Assembly: GCA_011947345.1 (NCBI GenBank)
Contig: JAAVTG010000359.1
Span: forward strand, 124,001 to 188,000
Source of the DNA: Phytophthora quininea
Lineage: Eukaryota > Oomycota > Peronosporomycetes > Peronosporales > Peronosporaceae
DNA: 64,000 nucleotides
Reading direction: 5' to 3'
The notes under the pieces are model-generated. The model was not told where the DNA came from. It did no database searches and saw only the letters and a list, made by a program, of their open reading frames with translations. Shown here in pieces: positions 42,973-54,608 of this stretch (the stretch's first letter is position 1; each line of letters begins with the position of its first letter). The translations under genes and the position numbers were made by a program.

Positions 42973-43580
42973 TGTACGGCCACCAAACTGAGAGACCAAC
43001 AGTCTGGCCAGTAACGGCCGATTGCTGGAGCGGCACCGCCACAGCTACTGCTTTAATCTTCTACCATGAATCTACGTGACAGCACCGCAGTCGGTCGCCC
43101 TGTGGCTCGCAGAAGTGGAGAACACGGGTGCCAGTTCTGCTCCATGTTGAACGCATCGAGAAAAGGCTACCGCATAATCGTAGTCCTAACGTCACGCCCA
43201 TATCGGGGTAGAAAAGATGGCTGCTCTTTTTGTGCAACTGCTAACTTTCAGCCCACCAATTGCTCCATTTTACAAGACGTGTCCAGGCGGAGTAGGACGA
43301 CGCCGCAGCCACCGAAGCAAGACGGGGAGCAGGACGCCGCCGCGGTCCACAGCAAGACGGGGAGTCGGCAGAGCAGGACGACGGTGGGTGCTGGAGGACG
43401 CCATGGCTGGCGTGGGAGTGTTGCTGCACGACGCCATGTTAGCGCGGATAGCCACGACGAGCGTGGCAGCTAAGTTGCCGTCACCAGCAGTGATGCTGGC
43501 AGTGCGAACATGGTAGGTAACGTAGCGTGTCAAGTTCAATATTTGCGTGCAAGTAATGAATGTGTATTTATTGGTGTATC
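42973..43580. other. Intergenic region with no supported gene
   Basis: 608 bp between the motif protein and the pogo relic. Overlapping open frames exist on both strands (43066-43539) with Arg/Gly-rich, unlikely protein sequences. I see no domain, RNA gene or clear repeat. Confidence 0.4.
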
Positions 43581-45230
43581 CTACTCAGTACCTATTAGGT
43601 CTTCTAGATTCGCCATGCACTTGTCAATGTTATCATCCGAATCGATCTCATCATCAGCAACACACAGATTTTCGAAGTCAGTCACTGTCGCTTCAAGATC
43701 GACTGCAGACACATCATCTTCTGATATTGTTCGTTGATCAGTGGTCAGGCCGACTTTCGCAAAGCCACTAATGATAGTCTCGGTCGAAAGATCAGCCCAA
43801 GAAGCCATGATCCATTGCGTAAGCTCGGGTCGACGAGGTGGATCTAACTTAAACGGAGTTTCAACGAAATTCGAGCGGAACTCGGCAATTTTTTCAGCTG
43901 CTTCGATTTGTGTCAGACCTTCGTGTGCTTTTTAAGAGCTTCATCAAAAGAGGCGCGTCTGCGGCGACGTGCAGGTTCATCAGCAGAATAACAGGAAAGT
44001 TGTCGTTGAAGTTCAGCAACCCACTGACCGCGAAGGCGAGTTTTAATGGGCTGATTCCACGCTATGTCTGCCGGTTGGCAGACATACGTGTACTTAGGCG
44101 GCACCTTAAGGAGTAGAACATTGATACTACTAGCATACTCGCAACGTCACTGGTCCAATGACCTGAAAAATCGTCCCAGAGCAGCAAAATCTTGTCTCCG
44201 TGTTGTCGCGAACACCAAAGTGGTGTTTGAGGAAAATTATCTAGAGCTTAGAATTCCACCACGCTTTAGCATTACCATGAATCTGACAGTCGTAGTTCTG
44301 ATGCAAATTTTCAATCTCACGCCAGACGAATTCGCCAAATTCATTTTGTAAGCTGTTGTTTTCAGCTTGTTTTTCCGCATGCGTGGCTGGATCCTTTTAA
44401 AAACAATGAATGGTTCGTATTTATTACCCTCAGAGTCGCCAAGCAGCATGACGGTAGCTCGCTCTTTAACTTTGTTGCCACAACGGATCCAGACAGTCTT
44501 GGCGCCACTAGAGTTGATGGTATGCTTTGGCACATATTCAGAAAAGACAGCTAAAAGCATTGTCAGATTTTACACACTGTAGATACGCAATAAATTCTTA
44601 TCGGTTTGATCTGCATTGTACACACGACTGCAGCTGTTCTCAATCATTGTATTTAAAACGAATTGCCGGAATTTTTGAGCTTGCTCGCTCACATCTTCAG
44701 GTGTTGTTTGCCCTTGGCGAGTTCGAACACGCAGTGAAATTTGTGGCGGTGTAGAAATAAATTAAACCATGTTGGAGGGGCTGGAAATTGCTCTCGAGAA
44801 AGACCTTGTTCCAGAGCTACCTCTTGCGCTCTCATCACTAGCATCATGCGCGAAACTGGCGCACCATCCATTCGAATAGAATTAATCCACAGCACCAACT
44901 CTTGTTCTGACGCCTTGTTTAATACGGTTCCTTCTCCTAGCTCTCGCAGATTGCGGTGGCTGCCACGACCAGACGAGCAAGCAGAACGAATTGTTTCTTC
45001 AGCCCTCTCCCATGATTTCACTAGCTTACGTTTTTTCGCTGCTTGTCGGGTGGCAATCCACCGTAAAAATGTTGTACAGCCTCGTCGAGGCCATGCTCAC
45101 GGATGTAGTCGAGGACATTTTTCTTGTGCAGGTAGGTTGTAGAGATCCTTGTGCCCTTCGGTGCTTTCTTCCCGTCACCGTTGATGCAGGGCCGCACCAT
45201 CCTTTCAACGAAATCGGCCTATGACATTAC
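43581..45230 (-). pseudogene. Pogo/CENP-B-like (DDE_1) transposase relic
   Basis: Fragments on the minus strand fall in the order expected of a pogo-superfamily transposase but in different frames and with stops between them. They are: a CENP-B-type helix-turn-helix region (45021-44689: ELVLWINSIRMDGAPVSRMM, TWFNLFLHRH); the DDE core (44560-44237: KTVWIRCGNK, ERATVMLLGDSEGNKYEPFI); the late core (44104-43913: YTYVCQPADIAWNQPIKTRL); and an acidic C-terminus (43808-43581). No terminal inverted repeats or target duplication were found by eye. Many interruptions in about 1.6 kb indicate a dead copy. Its A+T-richer composition differs from the neighbouring genes. Confidence 0.8.
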
Positions 45231-45623
45231 ATTTTAGAGCTAGTATAGGCTAAGAATAGCAACTATGATTGTGAAACTTACGGGGCTTCATATCACTCCT
45301 GATTGGTCAAATAGGCTGTGCCGTTCGGACTAAATTGCCGTTAGGACCACGATTATGTAGTTTTGCCTCGATATAAGTGTAAGGTATTCACACTTATATA
45401 AGGGTTTCGTAAATCAGAGCGACGCACAGCCACTGAGCTCACAAGGTCAATCTCAGCCTCTCGTGCGGCTCATCAATCCTCAGCGGAGCACGTGCTGCTG
45501 TCTGCAGGGACAGCCTCTGCGCACCGCTTGCACCTCCAGTTTGCGCCGTGTCTTGCACTCCATCCGAGGGCAGTCGCACCTCGCAGTTCGCCGTGTGGCC
45601 AACATTACCGCAGTTCTAACAGA
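45231..45623. promoter_or_regulatory. Upstream region of the PPR gene
   Basis: 393 bp between the transposase relic and the PPR start. It includes a reverse CCAAT box (GATTGGTCAAA at about 45301). The reading frame is open from 45492, but the ATG at 45624 gives the better mitochondrial presequence, so 45492-45623 is probably 5' leader. Confidence 0.45.
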
Positions 45624-48600
45624 ATGCTCCGCGCCCGCCGCCTCGTCACGCTCTGGCAGCGCACGCAGCCGCAGACCGACGCGAGTCTCACGAGGCTCAG
45701 CCAGCACCTGGCTCGCGTCAACATCCGCACGCCGTCCACACTACCGCAGCACCGCTGGATGTCCCAGGAGAGTATGACGCAGGTGCCGTTCCAAACGGAC
45801 GAGGCCATGACCAAACTGCTCGAGGAGCTGGACGGCTACCGCGACACAGGCAATTGGCGGCAAGCACTGAGGCTGCTAGACCGCGTCGACAAGGACGACG
45901 CGCTGCCCAAGCTGGACTCAGCCATGTACGAGCGCGCCATGGCAGCCTGCGCCCGCATGGGCAAGGTGGAGGTGCTGCCGGGGCTGCTGAACAACATGTT
46001 AGTGGACAATCTGACGCCTACGAGCGCCACCATGGACTTTATCATCCAAGCCTACCTGGCCAAGGAGCACTGGGGGCTCATCGTGCAGCTTGCCTGCGAA
46101 GCGACGGCGCTGGGTGTGCACTTGTCGCCCGCGGCCTTCCACGCCATCATGGAGGCCTGTGGACAGGTGAAGGACGCCGACAGCGCCATGGCCATCATGA
46201 CACAGCTGAGTGAAGCTGGTATGGAGCTCGCGCCGGAGCATTACGCCTCGGCGATCCGTGCGGCAGGCATGGGGCGCAAACCTGACGTAGCTATGGCCAT
46301 GTTCGTGCACATGGAGGACCGTGACGGTGTGAAGGCTACTCCGGATGCCTTCTCGCAATTGATCCGAACCCAAGTACTCAACCAGAAGATGGACCAGGCG
46401 CTGCAGACGTTCATGACAGCCACGCAGCGCAAAATGGCTCTTGAAGAATCGATTTACACGCTTACCATCGACTCGCTGGTGACCAACGGCCGGTATTGGC
46501 AGGCCACGCAATTGTTCGAGCAAATGCTGGAGAACGGAGAGAAGCACCCGACGGCGTTCTGTTTGGGTCGCGCTCTGTTAGCTTACTCGGGAGCGAATCG
46601 CAGCCAGCACGCCTGGGCCTGCTGGAATAAAATACTCGAGATTGATGAGCCCGATCCGGTGCCGACGAGATACAACAAACTGGTGCAAGGACTTTCCCAC
46701 GCAAAGGACACACAGCTCGCTGTGGAAGTATTTAACCACATCCGCAAGCTGTTTGAGCCAGTCCAGATTGCGCAGGGCGCGTATACGACGGCTATCCGTG
46801 CACACGGACGCCTCGGAAACACGCAGCAGGCTGTGGACTTGTTTGACGAATATGTCGACAGCTGCCAAGAGAAGCGACACATTTCTCGCCGTGTTGGAAT
46901 TTATCTTGCCCTGTTCAACGCACTGTCACGAGATACTGTCCGCGATCCTGACCTGAACACCAGCGATGCCAAACGAGCTTGGCAGATCATGTCTGAAAAT
47001 GTTCCAGTGGTGCTACCGCCGGCGTACGCAAGTCTTGCGGGCGTGTTTGCTAGTACTGGCGAAATGGAGACACTCGACGAACTAATGGAGCACGCTGAAC
47101 GAAGCTGGGGAGCCACTGCGCAGGAGGCGAGGCAGGAGGAGATGGATGACGAGGATGACGACGCGATGGAGAGTGTTGCTGTGTTTGATGGAGAAGAAGT
47201 CGAGCTGGGCAGTGACAACGATGTGTTGTTGTTTAACGGCGTCATCAGTGGACTCAGCAAGGCTCGCGATGACCAGACCGCTAACATAGAAGGATACCTT
47301 GTGATCATGAAGGAGCGCAGACTTACGCTGACGGATTCGATCGTGCGCGCGACGACCGATGCATGTGTTCGATTCAAGAATTGGAAGTTGATCAATCGCT
47401 TACGGAAGATGGTCGATGTCGAGGAGCTGAAGAGCGCCGAGATTTGCTTGGGTGACACGGTGTCCAAGTTGTTGGAGGCAGGTGCCTGGGAATCTGCCCG
47501 CGAGTGGTTGATGCTCGGCCATCGCCACGGACTGCGTCCTCCTGTGCGCAGGAAAATGGAGTTGCTGCGCGAGATGGCGGAGATCAAGTCCAAAGAGTGG
47601 CGTATCGCTTACGCGTTGGCTTTGGAGACCATGTCCTTCCGTCGTTTGGCGCAGAACAACGTGGACAGTGTTGCTGATGCCTCGGACGTATGTATGGGCG
47701 CAGATCGTCCAGATTTGGCTATCAAGCTCTTTGACACTGCTGCGGGCCATGCTTCTCTACGCTTCTACCGCAACTACCAGCGAGATGTTGAGAGGGGCTT
47801 GGACGTGAAGCAGAACGTCACGCCGGTGATCATCCCGCTGCGTATGTACAAGAACGCAATCCTTGCATTGATGCGTCAACCTGCCAACGAGGACCCAGAA
47901 GCGGGCGGTAGTTGGCGAATGGCCAAGGCCGAACGCATCTGCAGACAAATGCTGCAGGTGCACGGCAAGAACCTGGACGGCGAGGCTTTGTCTTTGGCCA
48001 TCTCCATTAAGGCCACCGCGGGAGACGACGACGACGTGGGTGCCCTTTATCAAACCATGCGCGCCTTGGGTCTTCAGCCCAATTCGTACGCGCAAAACGC
48101 AGCAATCGTTGCGTTTTCGCGACAGCGTCGCACTGACGAGGTGCTCGCTGTGATGGACGAGCTCAAGTCCAAACTCGGCCCCAATGGTGAGATCTCCCGT
48201 GTCGAGTCGAACGTGGCGAAAACCTTGCTACGGTCACTTGCGTTCGCTCATGAGGACGACGCTCTTCGTGACGCTGCACAGAGCCTGCCTGGTTGCGACA
48301 TGGATCTTGCTGTGCGCAGTCTGGCCAACATGAATCGCTTGACGTCCGCTGTGGAGATGTTTGATGACACCGTGTCTTCGGATATGTTGGGTCTGCTGAT
48401 CCATCGTATCTGCCAGTCAGATTCACATGATCCAGTGCTAGCTGCAGCTCTGCTGCTTAAGTATGCTCGGCTCCACGGATTGTCGGAGGTCGGACCCCCA
48501 GTCGAGTTCTTCGTGTGACCAACGCGCTCATTGAGAACGGAGACCTGGTCGACGCCGAGAAGGTTCTGCAGCTGTACTTGGATGGCTCGAGTGGCGTGTC

Positions 48601-49476
48601 ACTCAAGGAAATGCCTCCGTATTTCCAGCAGCAAGCGATTGAGATGCTGCTCTTCATCTACGGCGAGTTCGGTCGATTTGACGCCATGCGTTCACTGTTT
48701 AACAAGGAGCTGCTGGGTTTCCCCATTGAAGTGGCGCACTACGAGGCGGCGATGGAGTACTGTGCTCAGTCTCGGGACGAGTTGGGCGGCGCTGTTGCGA
48801 GTTTGCGATTATTCGAGACGCTGCGCACTCACGGGTTTGTGCAGCCGAGTGGCTACTCGTATCTGCTTACGCTTCAGAGCTGCCTACGTCTGGAGCGCCT
48901 TGAACCGGCCAACGCTAGCTCTGCCAAGTCCACGGGTCAGGTCATTCTGGACGACGTACGGGAGCATGGATTCAAGGGCAACTTGATGAAGGAGCTGTCT
49001 ATGCAGGTCAAAGCCGCTCTGGACAAGGAACAAGGCAAGCAACTGCAGCTGAGTCTGCGCATCAAGAAGAAGACTGAGGATAGCGACGACACTGCCGAGT
49101 CCAGCGTCATTGCTCCTGCGGAACTCGCGCAGCTGGCGCTCTTTGCCATCGCCACGGACTGCCCATGAAGGTGGAACTGGTCGACCAGCTACTGACGATG
49201 CACAAGCTTTTCCTTCCTGCAATCGCGAATGAGCTTGCGTTCGTCAAGCGGTCGCTCGAGGAAGGTTTTGGCGTCGTCACTGCGCCGGGAGCAAGCAAAT
49301 TGCCCAAAACAATCAAAGTGAAGAAGCCCCGAGCACCCAAGGCGAAGTCTGCCGCACGCGTTATGGCGAAGGTTGGACCCAAACGCCACCGGAGCAAGAG
49401 TTACGAGGCTGCCATGCGTGCAGCTCAGGACGCGCGATGGGGTGCTGTATTGGAACCGCTTACGCCAGAAGATTAG
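45624..49476 (+). CDS. Large pentatricopeptide-repeat (PPR) protein, probably mitochondrial
   Basis: About 1,284 residues starting MLRARRLVTLWQRTQPQ, an Arg-rich, acid-free leader typical of mitochondrial import. At least a dozen helical-hairpin repeats of about 35 residues follow, for example SAMYERAMAACARMGKVEVL, AAFHAIMEACGQVKDADSAM and YASAIRAAGMGRKPDVAMAM. An acidic insert (DDEDDDAMESVAVFDGEEVE) lies near residue 515. The C-terminus is basic (KVKKPRAPKAKSAARVMAK). PPR proteins bind organellar RNA and aid its processing or translation. Two one-base losses interrupt the frame: C5 at 48495-48499 and C3 at 49162-49164. Restoring them yields 1,285 codons. No introns. The basic tail may contact RNA. 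Confidence 0.88.
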
Positions 49477-49537
49477 AGTAGATAGACGGCAACGACGTAA
49501 GCGACTATGTATTTACTTGCACTGGAGATGTCGTCGC

Positions 49538-50707
49538 TCAGTAGCCCTTGGACCAGTCGACTTGGTATCGTACGGCTTCGCCGTTCAAGTAGCGGTTGAA
49601 GTTGTCCAGGAACATGGTGGCCACGTCTTCCGGGAAGACCTTACCGGAGACGTGCGGCGTCAGCAGCACTCGAGGATGCTCCCAAAGCGGACTTTCCAGC
49701 GGAAGCGGCTCCACCTCAAACACGTCCAGCACTGCTTGAGACAGCGAGCCGTTGTCCAGTGCATCCACCAGTACCTTCTCCGAGATAACGTCGCCACGCC
49801 CAATGTTGATGAACACGGGGCTGCGAGCACGACAGTGCTGCAAGTTGGTCTCGTTCAGCACGTATCGCGTGGCGCCGGTGCTGGGCAACACGTTGACGAC
49901 GTAGTCGCTCTTGGCCAGCAGCTCGTCCAGATCCGACGTGATGACGTCTGCGCAGTCTGCGAGCTCCGCACGGGTCTCGTCACTCACGTGGCGCTTGAAG
50001 CCGATGATCTTGTAGCCGAAGTTCCGCAGCATTTTGCCAGTGTACTGGCCGATGTCTCCGAATCCGAGGATGCCGACGGTGACCGACTGTGCCGGTCGGA
50101 AGTCGATCATGTCGACCCGAGAGTAGTCTTTGTTGCGCTGGTTGTCTCTGGCCTTCATGAGCTTGCGTTCGATCACGGTCACGTATCCGAGCACATACTG
50201 GGCCATGATCCTCGGCATCATGCCGCCGGCTCGCGTCAGAATGAATTTGGGCAGCTTGTCCTTCGGCAGGTTGTTGTGGTCCTTTGGCAGGTAGTTGAGG
50301 TACATCTCGACGCCGGCGTAGGTGGCCTGCACCCACTTGACGTTGCTTAGGATGTTGCGTTTGCCCTTGGGCAGGTTCTCGTCTGGCGCCATGAACACCG
50401 GACCGCCGCCGTGGGAATCCATGAGAACCACTTCCGCCTGCTCGACGATCTTGTGCTGCTCCGGGTTCAGCTCCCATTTGGGCTCGCCGGGGTCTTCCAT
50501 GTCGGGACCGTGCAGCGGATCCTGCTTGTTGCCGACTAGTTGCGGGATCGGGATGTCGATGAGCTCCAACTTGCCCGACCGGTAGAGTTCACCTGCCGGA
50601 GTCTTGGACGTTGCAAACTCCTTGCGGACTTTGTCTCCGATCCCGTCGATGAACGTCAAGATCGGAACACAGAGGGTCTTCTCGGACGAGTTGTTAAGCG
50701 GCGGCAT
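49538..50707 (-). CDS. D-isomer-specific 2-hydroxyacid dehydrogenase, paralogue 2
   Basis: Intact 389-residue frame (MPPLNNSSEKTLCVPILTFI). The nucleotide-binding loop is GILGFGDIGQYTG. The catalytic Arg is in NIGRGDVIS, Glu in DVFEVEPLP and His in LTPHVSGK. It ends WSKGY. No intron. The best family match is glyoxylate/hydroxypyruvate reductase, which uses NADPH to reduce 2-keto acids. It is head to head with paralogue 3 (192 bp between starts) and converges on the PPR gene (61 bp). It is the longest copy, with an extended N-terminal Ser/Glu segment. Confidence 0.93.
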   Translation of the reverse strand: MPPLNNSSEKTLCVPILTFIDGIGDKVRKEFATSKTPAGELYRSGKLELIDIPIPQLVGNKQDPLHGPDMEDPGEPKWELNPEQHKIVEQAEVVLMDSHGGGPVFMAPDENLPKGKRNILSNVKWVQATYAGVEMYLNYLPKDHNNLPKDKLPKFILTRAGGMMPRIMAQYVLGYVTVIERKLMKARDNQRNKDYSRVDMIDFRPAQSVTVGILGFGDIGQYTGKMLRNFGYKIIGFKRHVSDETRAELADCADVITSDLDELLAKSDYVVNVLPSTGATRYVLNETNLQHCRARSPVFINIGRGDVISEKVLVDALDNGSLSQAVLDVFEVEPLPLESPLWEHPRVLLTPHVSGKVFPEDVATMFLDNFNRYLNGEAVRYQVDWSKGY

Positions 50708-50899
50708 CGTTTTCGAGTCGTACGTAGCTCACTGCAGAATTGGAAGTGAGACCTTCAACCGCGGACGTCAGAGTCGCACTTAGCGAAGCTGTGGCACATC
50801 CAAACACTTCAGTTTGATGTGCGGCTGTGCAAGCATCACTTTGGAACCGCTGATCTCGAGCGCAATCTCCAGCTGCTGGTTCACACCGACGGGTATCCG

Positions 50900-52052
50900 A
50901 TGCGGGCGATCTCGAAGCTCCGGGTGCCCGTGATCTCGTTCCTTGATGGCATGGGAAGCGCCATGCGGAAGGAGTTCGGCGCGTCCTTGACGCCGGCCGG
51001 CGAGATGTTCCGGTCGGGCGATCTCGAATTGATCGACGTGCCGACTCCGACGCTGGTTGGCAACACGCAGCACCCGCTCAACGGCCACAGCATGCCACCG
51101 GTAAACACTCCACGATGGGACTTGACGCGTGAGCAGCAGACGCTAGTGGAGCAAGCCAAGATCGTCGTCATGGACCAGCACTCTGGCGGGCCGGTGTGCA
51201 TCACCCCGACGAGAGCCTACCCGAGGACAAGAGAGGCATCCTGGACAACGTCCAGTGGGTGCAAGGCACCTACGCAGGCGTAGAGCAGTATCTGAGCCGC
51301 CTGCCGCACGGCAAACACGCTCTGCCCGAAGACCAGCTGCCCACGTTCACGCTGACGAGGGCCGGCGGGTTCCTGCCTCGGATCATGGGCCAGTACGTAT
51401 TCGGGTACGTGACGATGCTGGAGCGGATGCTGCTGCAAGCCATGGACTTCCAGGAGAACGGCGAGTACGCTCGCGCGCAGTTGATCCAGTTCCGCCCGGC
51501 ACAGACCGTGACCGTCGGGATTCTTGGGTTGGGAGATATTGGGCAAGGTGTAGGCAAATTGCTGCGAACCGCCGGATACAAAGTGCTCGGCTTCAAACGC
51601 CACGTGAGCCCCGAGCTGAACCTGGAGCTGGCCGATTGTGCGGATCGGATCACACCCGATCTGGACGAAGTCTTGTCCACGAGCGACTACATCGTCAACG
51701 TGCTGCCTAGTACCAGCTCGACGAGGTATCTGCTGACGGAAGCCAATCTGGAGCAGTGTCGCCAGCGCAAACCCGTCTTCATCAACATTGGACGGGGCGA
51801 CGTGGTGTCGGAGAAGACGATCGTGGACGCGCTGGACAACGGAGTGTGGTCGCGTGCTGTACTGGATGTGTTTGAAGTGGAGCCGCTTCCGAAGGAGAGT
51901 GCGCTGTGGAAACACCCGTCGGTGCTGTTGACCCCCACGTGTCTGGCTACGTGTTTGTGGAGGACGTGGCGAGTATGTTTTTGGACAACTTCAATCGCTA
52001 CCTGAAGGGCGAGCCCGTGTTGTACAAGGTCGACTGGGCTTCCGGGTATTAA
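50900..52052 (+). CDS. D-isomer-specific 2-hydroxyacid dehydrogenase, paralogue 3
   Basis: 384 residues from MRAISKLRVPVISFLDG. The loop GILGLGDIGQGVG, the Arg in NIGRGDVVS, the Glu in DVFEVEPLP and the His at LLTPHVSG are present once two one-base losses are allowed for: C4 at 51204-51207 (before DESLPEDKRG) and C5 at 51932-51936 (just before the catalytic His). Without the second base the His and the last 35 residues are lost. The end is at TAA 52052, protein WASGY. The frame is open upstream to 50819; the start was chosen to match the paralogues. It is divergent from paralogue 2 and converges on paralogue 4 (104 bp). Confidence 0.9.
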
Positions 52053-52156
52053 TTAGATGGCAAGAATCGTCAAATAATTTACGCTCTAAGCTCTTGAGAG
52101 AGCGATACTTGTTTGTTACAAAAAGGTATTGAGGCCGTTCTGGTTCGCTGCCGAGC

Positions 52157-53298
52157 TCAATAGCCATTCATCCAGTTGACCGCAAACTCGAGCGGCTCAC
52201 CGCGCAAAAAGTGGTTGAAGTTCTTGAGCAGCACGGGGCCGACATTTTCCGGGAACACTTTACCGGAGACGTGTGGCGTGAGATGCACCGACGGGTGAGC
52301 CCACAGTCCGCTCACCCTGGGCAACGGCTCTTGCTCAAACACGTCCAGCACAGCTCGAGACAACACGCCGGCATCGAGAGCGTCGAGCAGCGTCTTCTCC
52401 GAAATGACATCTCCTCGCCCGATATTGATGAAGACGGGGCTGCGTTCGCGGCACTGCCGCAGGTTCTTCTCGTTCAGCAGATACCTCGTCGCGTTGGTGC
52501 TCGGCAACACACTCACAATGTAGTCGCTGTTGGCGAGCACGTCGTCCAGGTCTGTCGTGATTCGATCCGCGCAGAACGCGAGTCGCTCTTCTTCCTGCGG
52601 ACTGCTGTGGCGCTTGAATCCTAACACATTGTACCCCGCAGCCCGCAACATCTTGCCCACCCCTGTCCGATATCGCCCAGACCCAACACCCCGACGGTGA
52701 CGGATTCTGCCGACCGGTAGTTGACCAACTCCACCCGCGCGAACTCGCGCTTGCTCTGAAAGTCCTTTGCCTCCAGCAGCATCCGCTCGATGAGCGTCAC
52801 ATAGCCAAAGACGTACTGCGCCATGATCTTGGGCATGACGCCGCCTCCTCTCGTCAATTGGAACTTGGGCAGCAATTCCGGCGTCGGCTCTTTCGGAAGC
52901 AAGTTGAGGTACATTTCTACGCCTGCGTATGTGCCCTGCACCCACTGCACATTGTCCAGAATGTGCTGCTTGTCTTTCGGGAGGTTGGTTTCAGGGGCTA
53001 GAAACACCGGACCGCCAGTGTGCGAGTCCATGACCACGACGTTCGCTTCTTCCACGACGCGTTGCTGCTCTGCAGTGAGGTCCCACTGCGGCTCCGACAG
53101 GCCGTTGGTGTGGTCTGCGTCTTGGTAGCCTGCCTCCTGCTTGTTGCCCGGTAGTTGGGGCAGTGGCACGTCCACGAATTGCAAGCCGCCGGACCGAAAC
53201 AATTTCCCCGCGGGGGTCGACGATGCTGCAAACTCCTTCCGGACGGTGTCGCCCACCCCGCGGATGAACGACACAATGGGGACGCGAAGGGGTGGCAT
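52157..53298 (-). CDS. D-isomer-specific 2-hydroxyacid dehydrogenase, paralogue 4
   Basis: 380 residues (MPPLRVPIVSFIRGVG). It has the loop GVLGLGDIGQGVG, Arg in NIGRGDVIS, Glu in DVFEQEPLP and His in LTPHVSGK, ending WMNGY. The frame breaks inside the nucleotide loop at C4 52660-52663 (plus strand); one base restores 381 codons. It differs from paralogues 2 and 3 in a Gln-rich region after LPGNKQEAG. The conserved block VQWVQGTYAGVEMYLNLLP is shared by all copies. The neighbouring small unknown gene starts about 200 bp away on the other strand. Confidence 0.91.
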
Positions 53299-53499
53299 CC
53301 TGCAGATACTGGTGTGCGGCTGGAAGGAGTTGGAATGAGCTTCCAGGGGATCAGATCAAATGCTTCGCTTACATACGAATTTGTGGTCTTAAATGAGAAT
53401 GAAGCGTGAGCGCGGACGGTATGCGTGCTTGCGCGTGTGCGGTGGCCTACGCTGACGGTCTTTTACTGCAGGACTTCTAGCTTGGATGTAGTTCGAACG

Positions 53500-54332
53500 A
53501 TGCTGCGGGATCCTACGAGTCCACCGGATCCGACGCCAGCAATGTGGGCGTCTCCCAGCAGGTCGAGGGCGCGAGCGAGACCCAGCAATTTGCATGGAGC
53601 GGTCCGATCTAGCCCGAGCTTCCCCTTAAGTCGGGCGGCAGACAGAGAGCTGCGGGTGACCGCCGAGAGGAGCGACAGACCTAAGACAGCGATACAGTCC
53701 AGGATGACGCAGTCCACGCAGGTTGCAAATGTTGTTCAAGAAAGCAAGAAGCGTGAGGTGGTTGTTTGACTATTGCTGGCTGCTGTATAGACGGAGGTAG
53801 TGGAGTCTCAAGCGGAGAGTACGGGGAAGTGCAGTCGACGAAAGGAATTCACCTCGGAGCGTTTGGAGAAGTGAACAAGATGACGTCGGAGACGGTCGAC
53901 TTTTTGATCTGCGTGTTGGAAGACGTAGGTGGTGGGTCTTCTTGCTGGTTGACTTCTAACTGGTTGGTGATGTTTGTGCAGCGCAAGCAGGAGCTGCTGG
54001 TGAACGACGTGGACGGGGAGCTGCGTGTGAAGGCAGATCACGCGGATGGCAATGCCGATAGCCAGGATGCTTCGGAGGAGGTTTGGCGCCGTGGACTTTG
54101 AGCTGGTGAATTGTCATCTTGACATGGCTGAAATGATTTCTCTACGCAGGTCTCGTCGCGGAGCAGCCAACGACTTCCGTTCCCGTCGACCAAGAGCAGC
54201 GCTCACCTCGCGAGATCGCACTCGTACGAGGCGCTCGTTCAGCTCGAGGGGATTTTAGAGTCCCGGCACAACCAGCTCATGAAGAACGGGCTGCTTGAGA
54301 CGGAGGAAAGTGAGCCAAAGGGACAGATCTAA
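53500..54332 (+). CDS. Small multi-exon gene of unknown function
   Basis: I do not recognise the family. The first exon from the ATG at 53500 (MLRDPTSPPDPTPAMW) is Ser/Arg/Pro-rich and runs to about 53757. Later coding blocks are helical: ERLEK and MTSETVDFLICVLED (about 53850-53924), then RKQELLVNDVDGELRVKADH (from 53982 after a GTAGGT...GTGCAG intron) to about 54078, then SHSYEALVQLEGILESRHNQ (final exon from about 54149, after CTACGCAG) to TAA 54330-54332. A one-base break lies near 53871. The junction between the first and second blocks is unresolved, because the obvious intron would be only about 33 nt. Exon structure and helix pattern suggest a real gene, but confidence is low. Confidence 0.45.
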
Positions 54333-54608
54333 CTTTGCTGTCGAGCAATCGCACAAGAAACACATTGCGTTCTGGATGACAATTGCAGTGGAGATTCCCA
54401 AACGAGCTTGAGCTCCAATCAAGCCCGGAGGACGTCGGTCGACGCGCGCGCCATCAGCGTCCACACACGTCTAATCTGAAAGATTATGGCGTCTAATCAG
54501 ATTGTTTGGTCGTCGCGCGGCCCTTTTTGTCAGACAAACTTCAGAAATCGCTATCGCATCTTGCTGCCGCCATTACAACCAGTTTTCAATTCGCGCGCTT
54601 CTCCAACG

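Noticed and set aside
43066..43539. Overlapping frames on both strands rich in Arg and Gly
   Set aside because: Composition is typical of spurious frames; no motif, and both strands are open equally.
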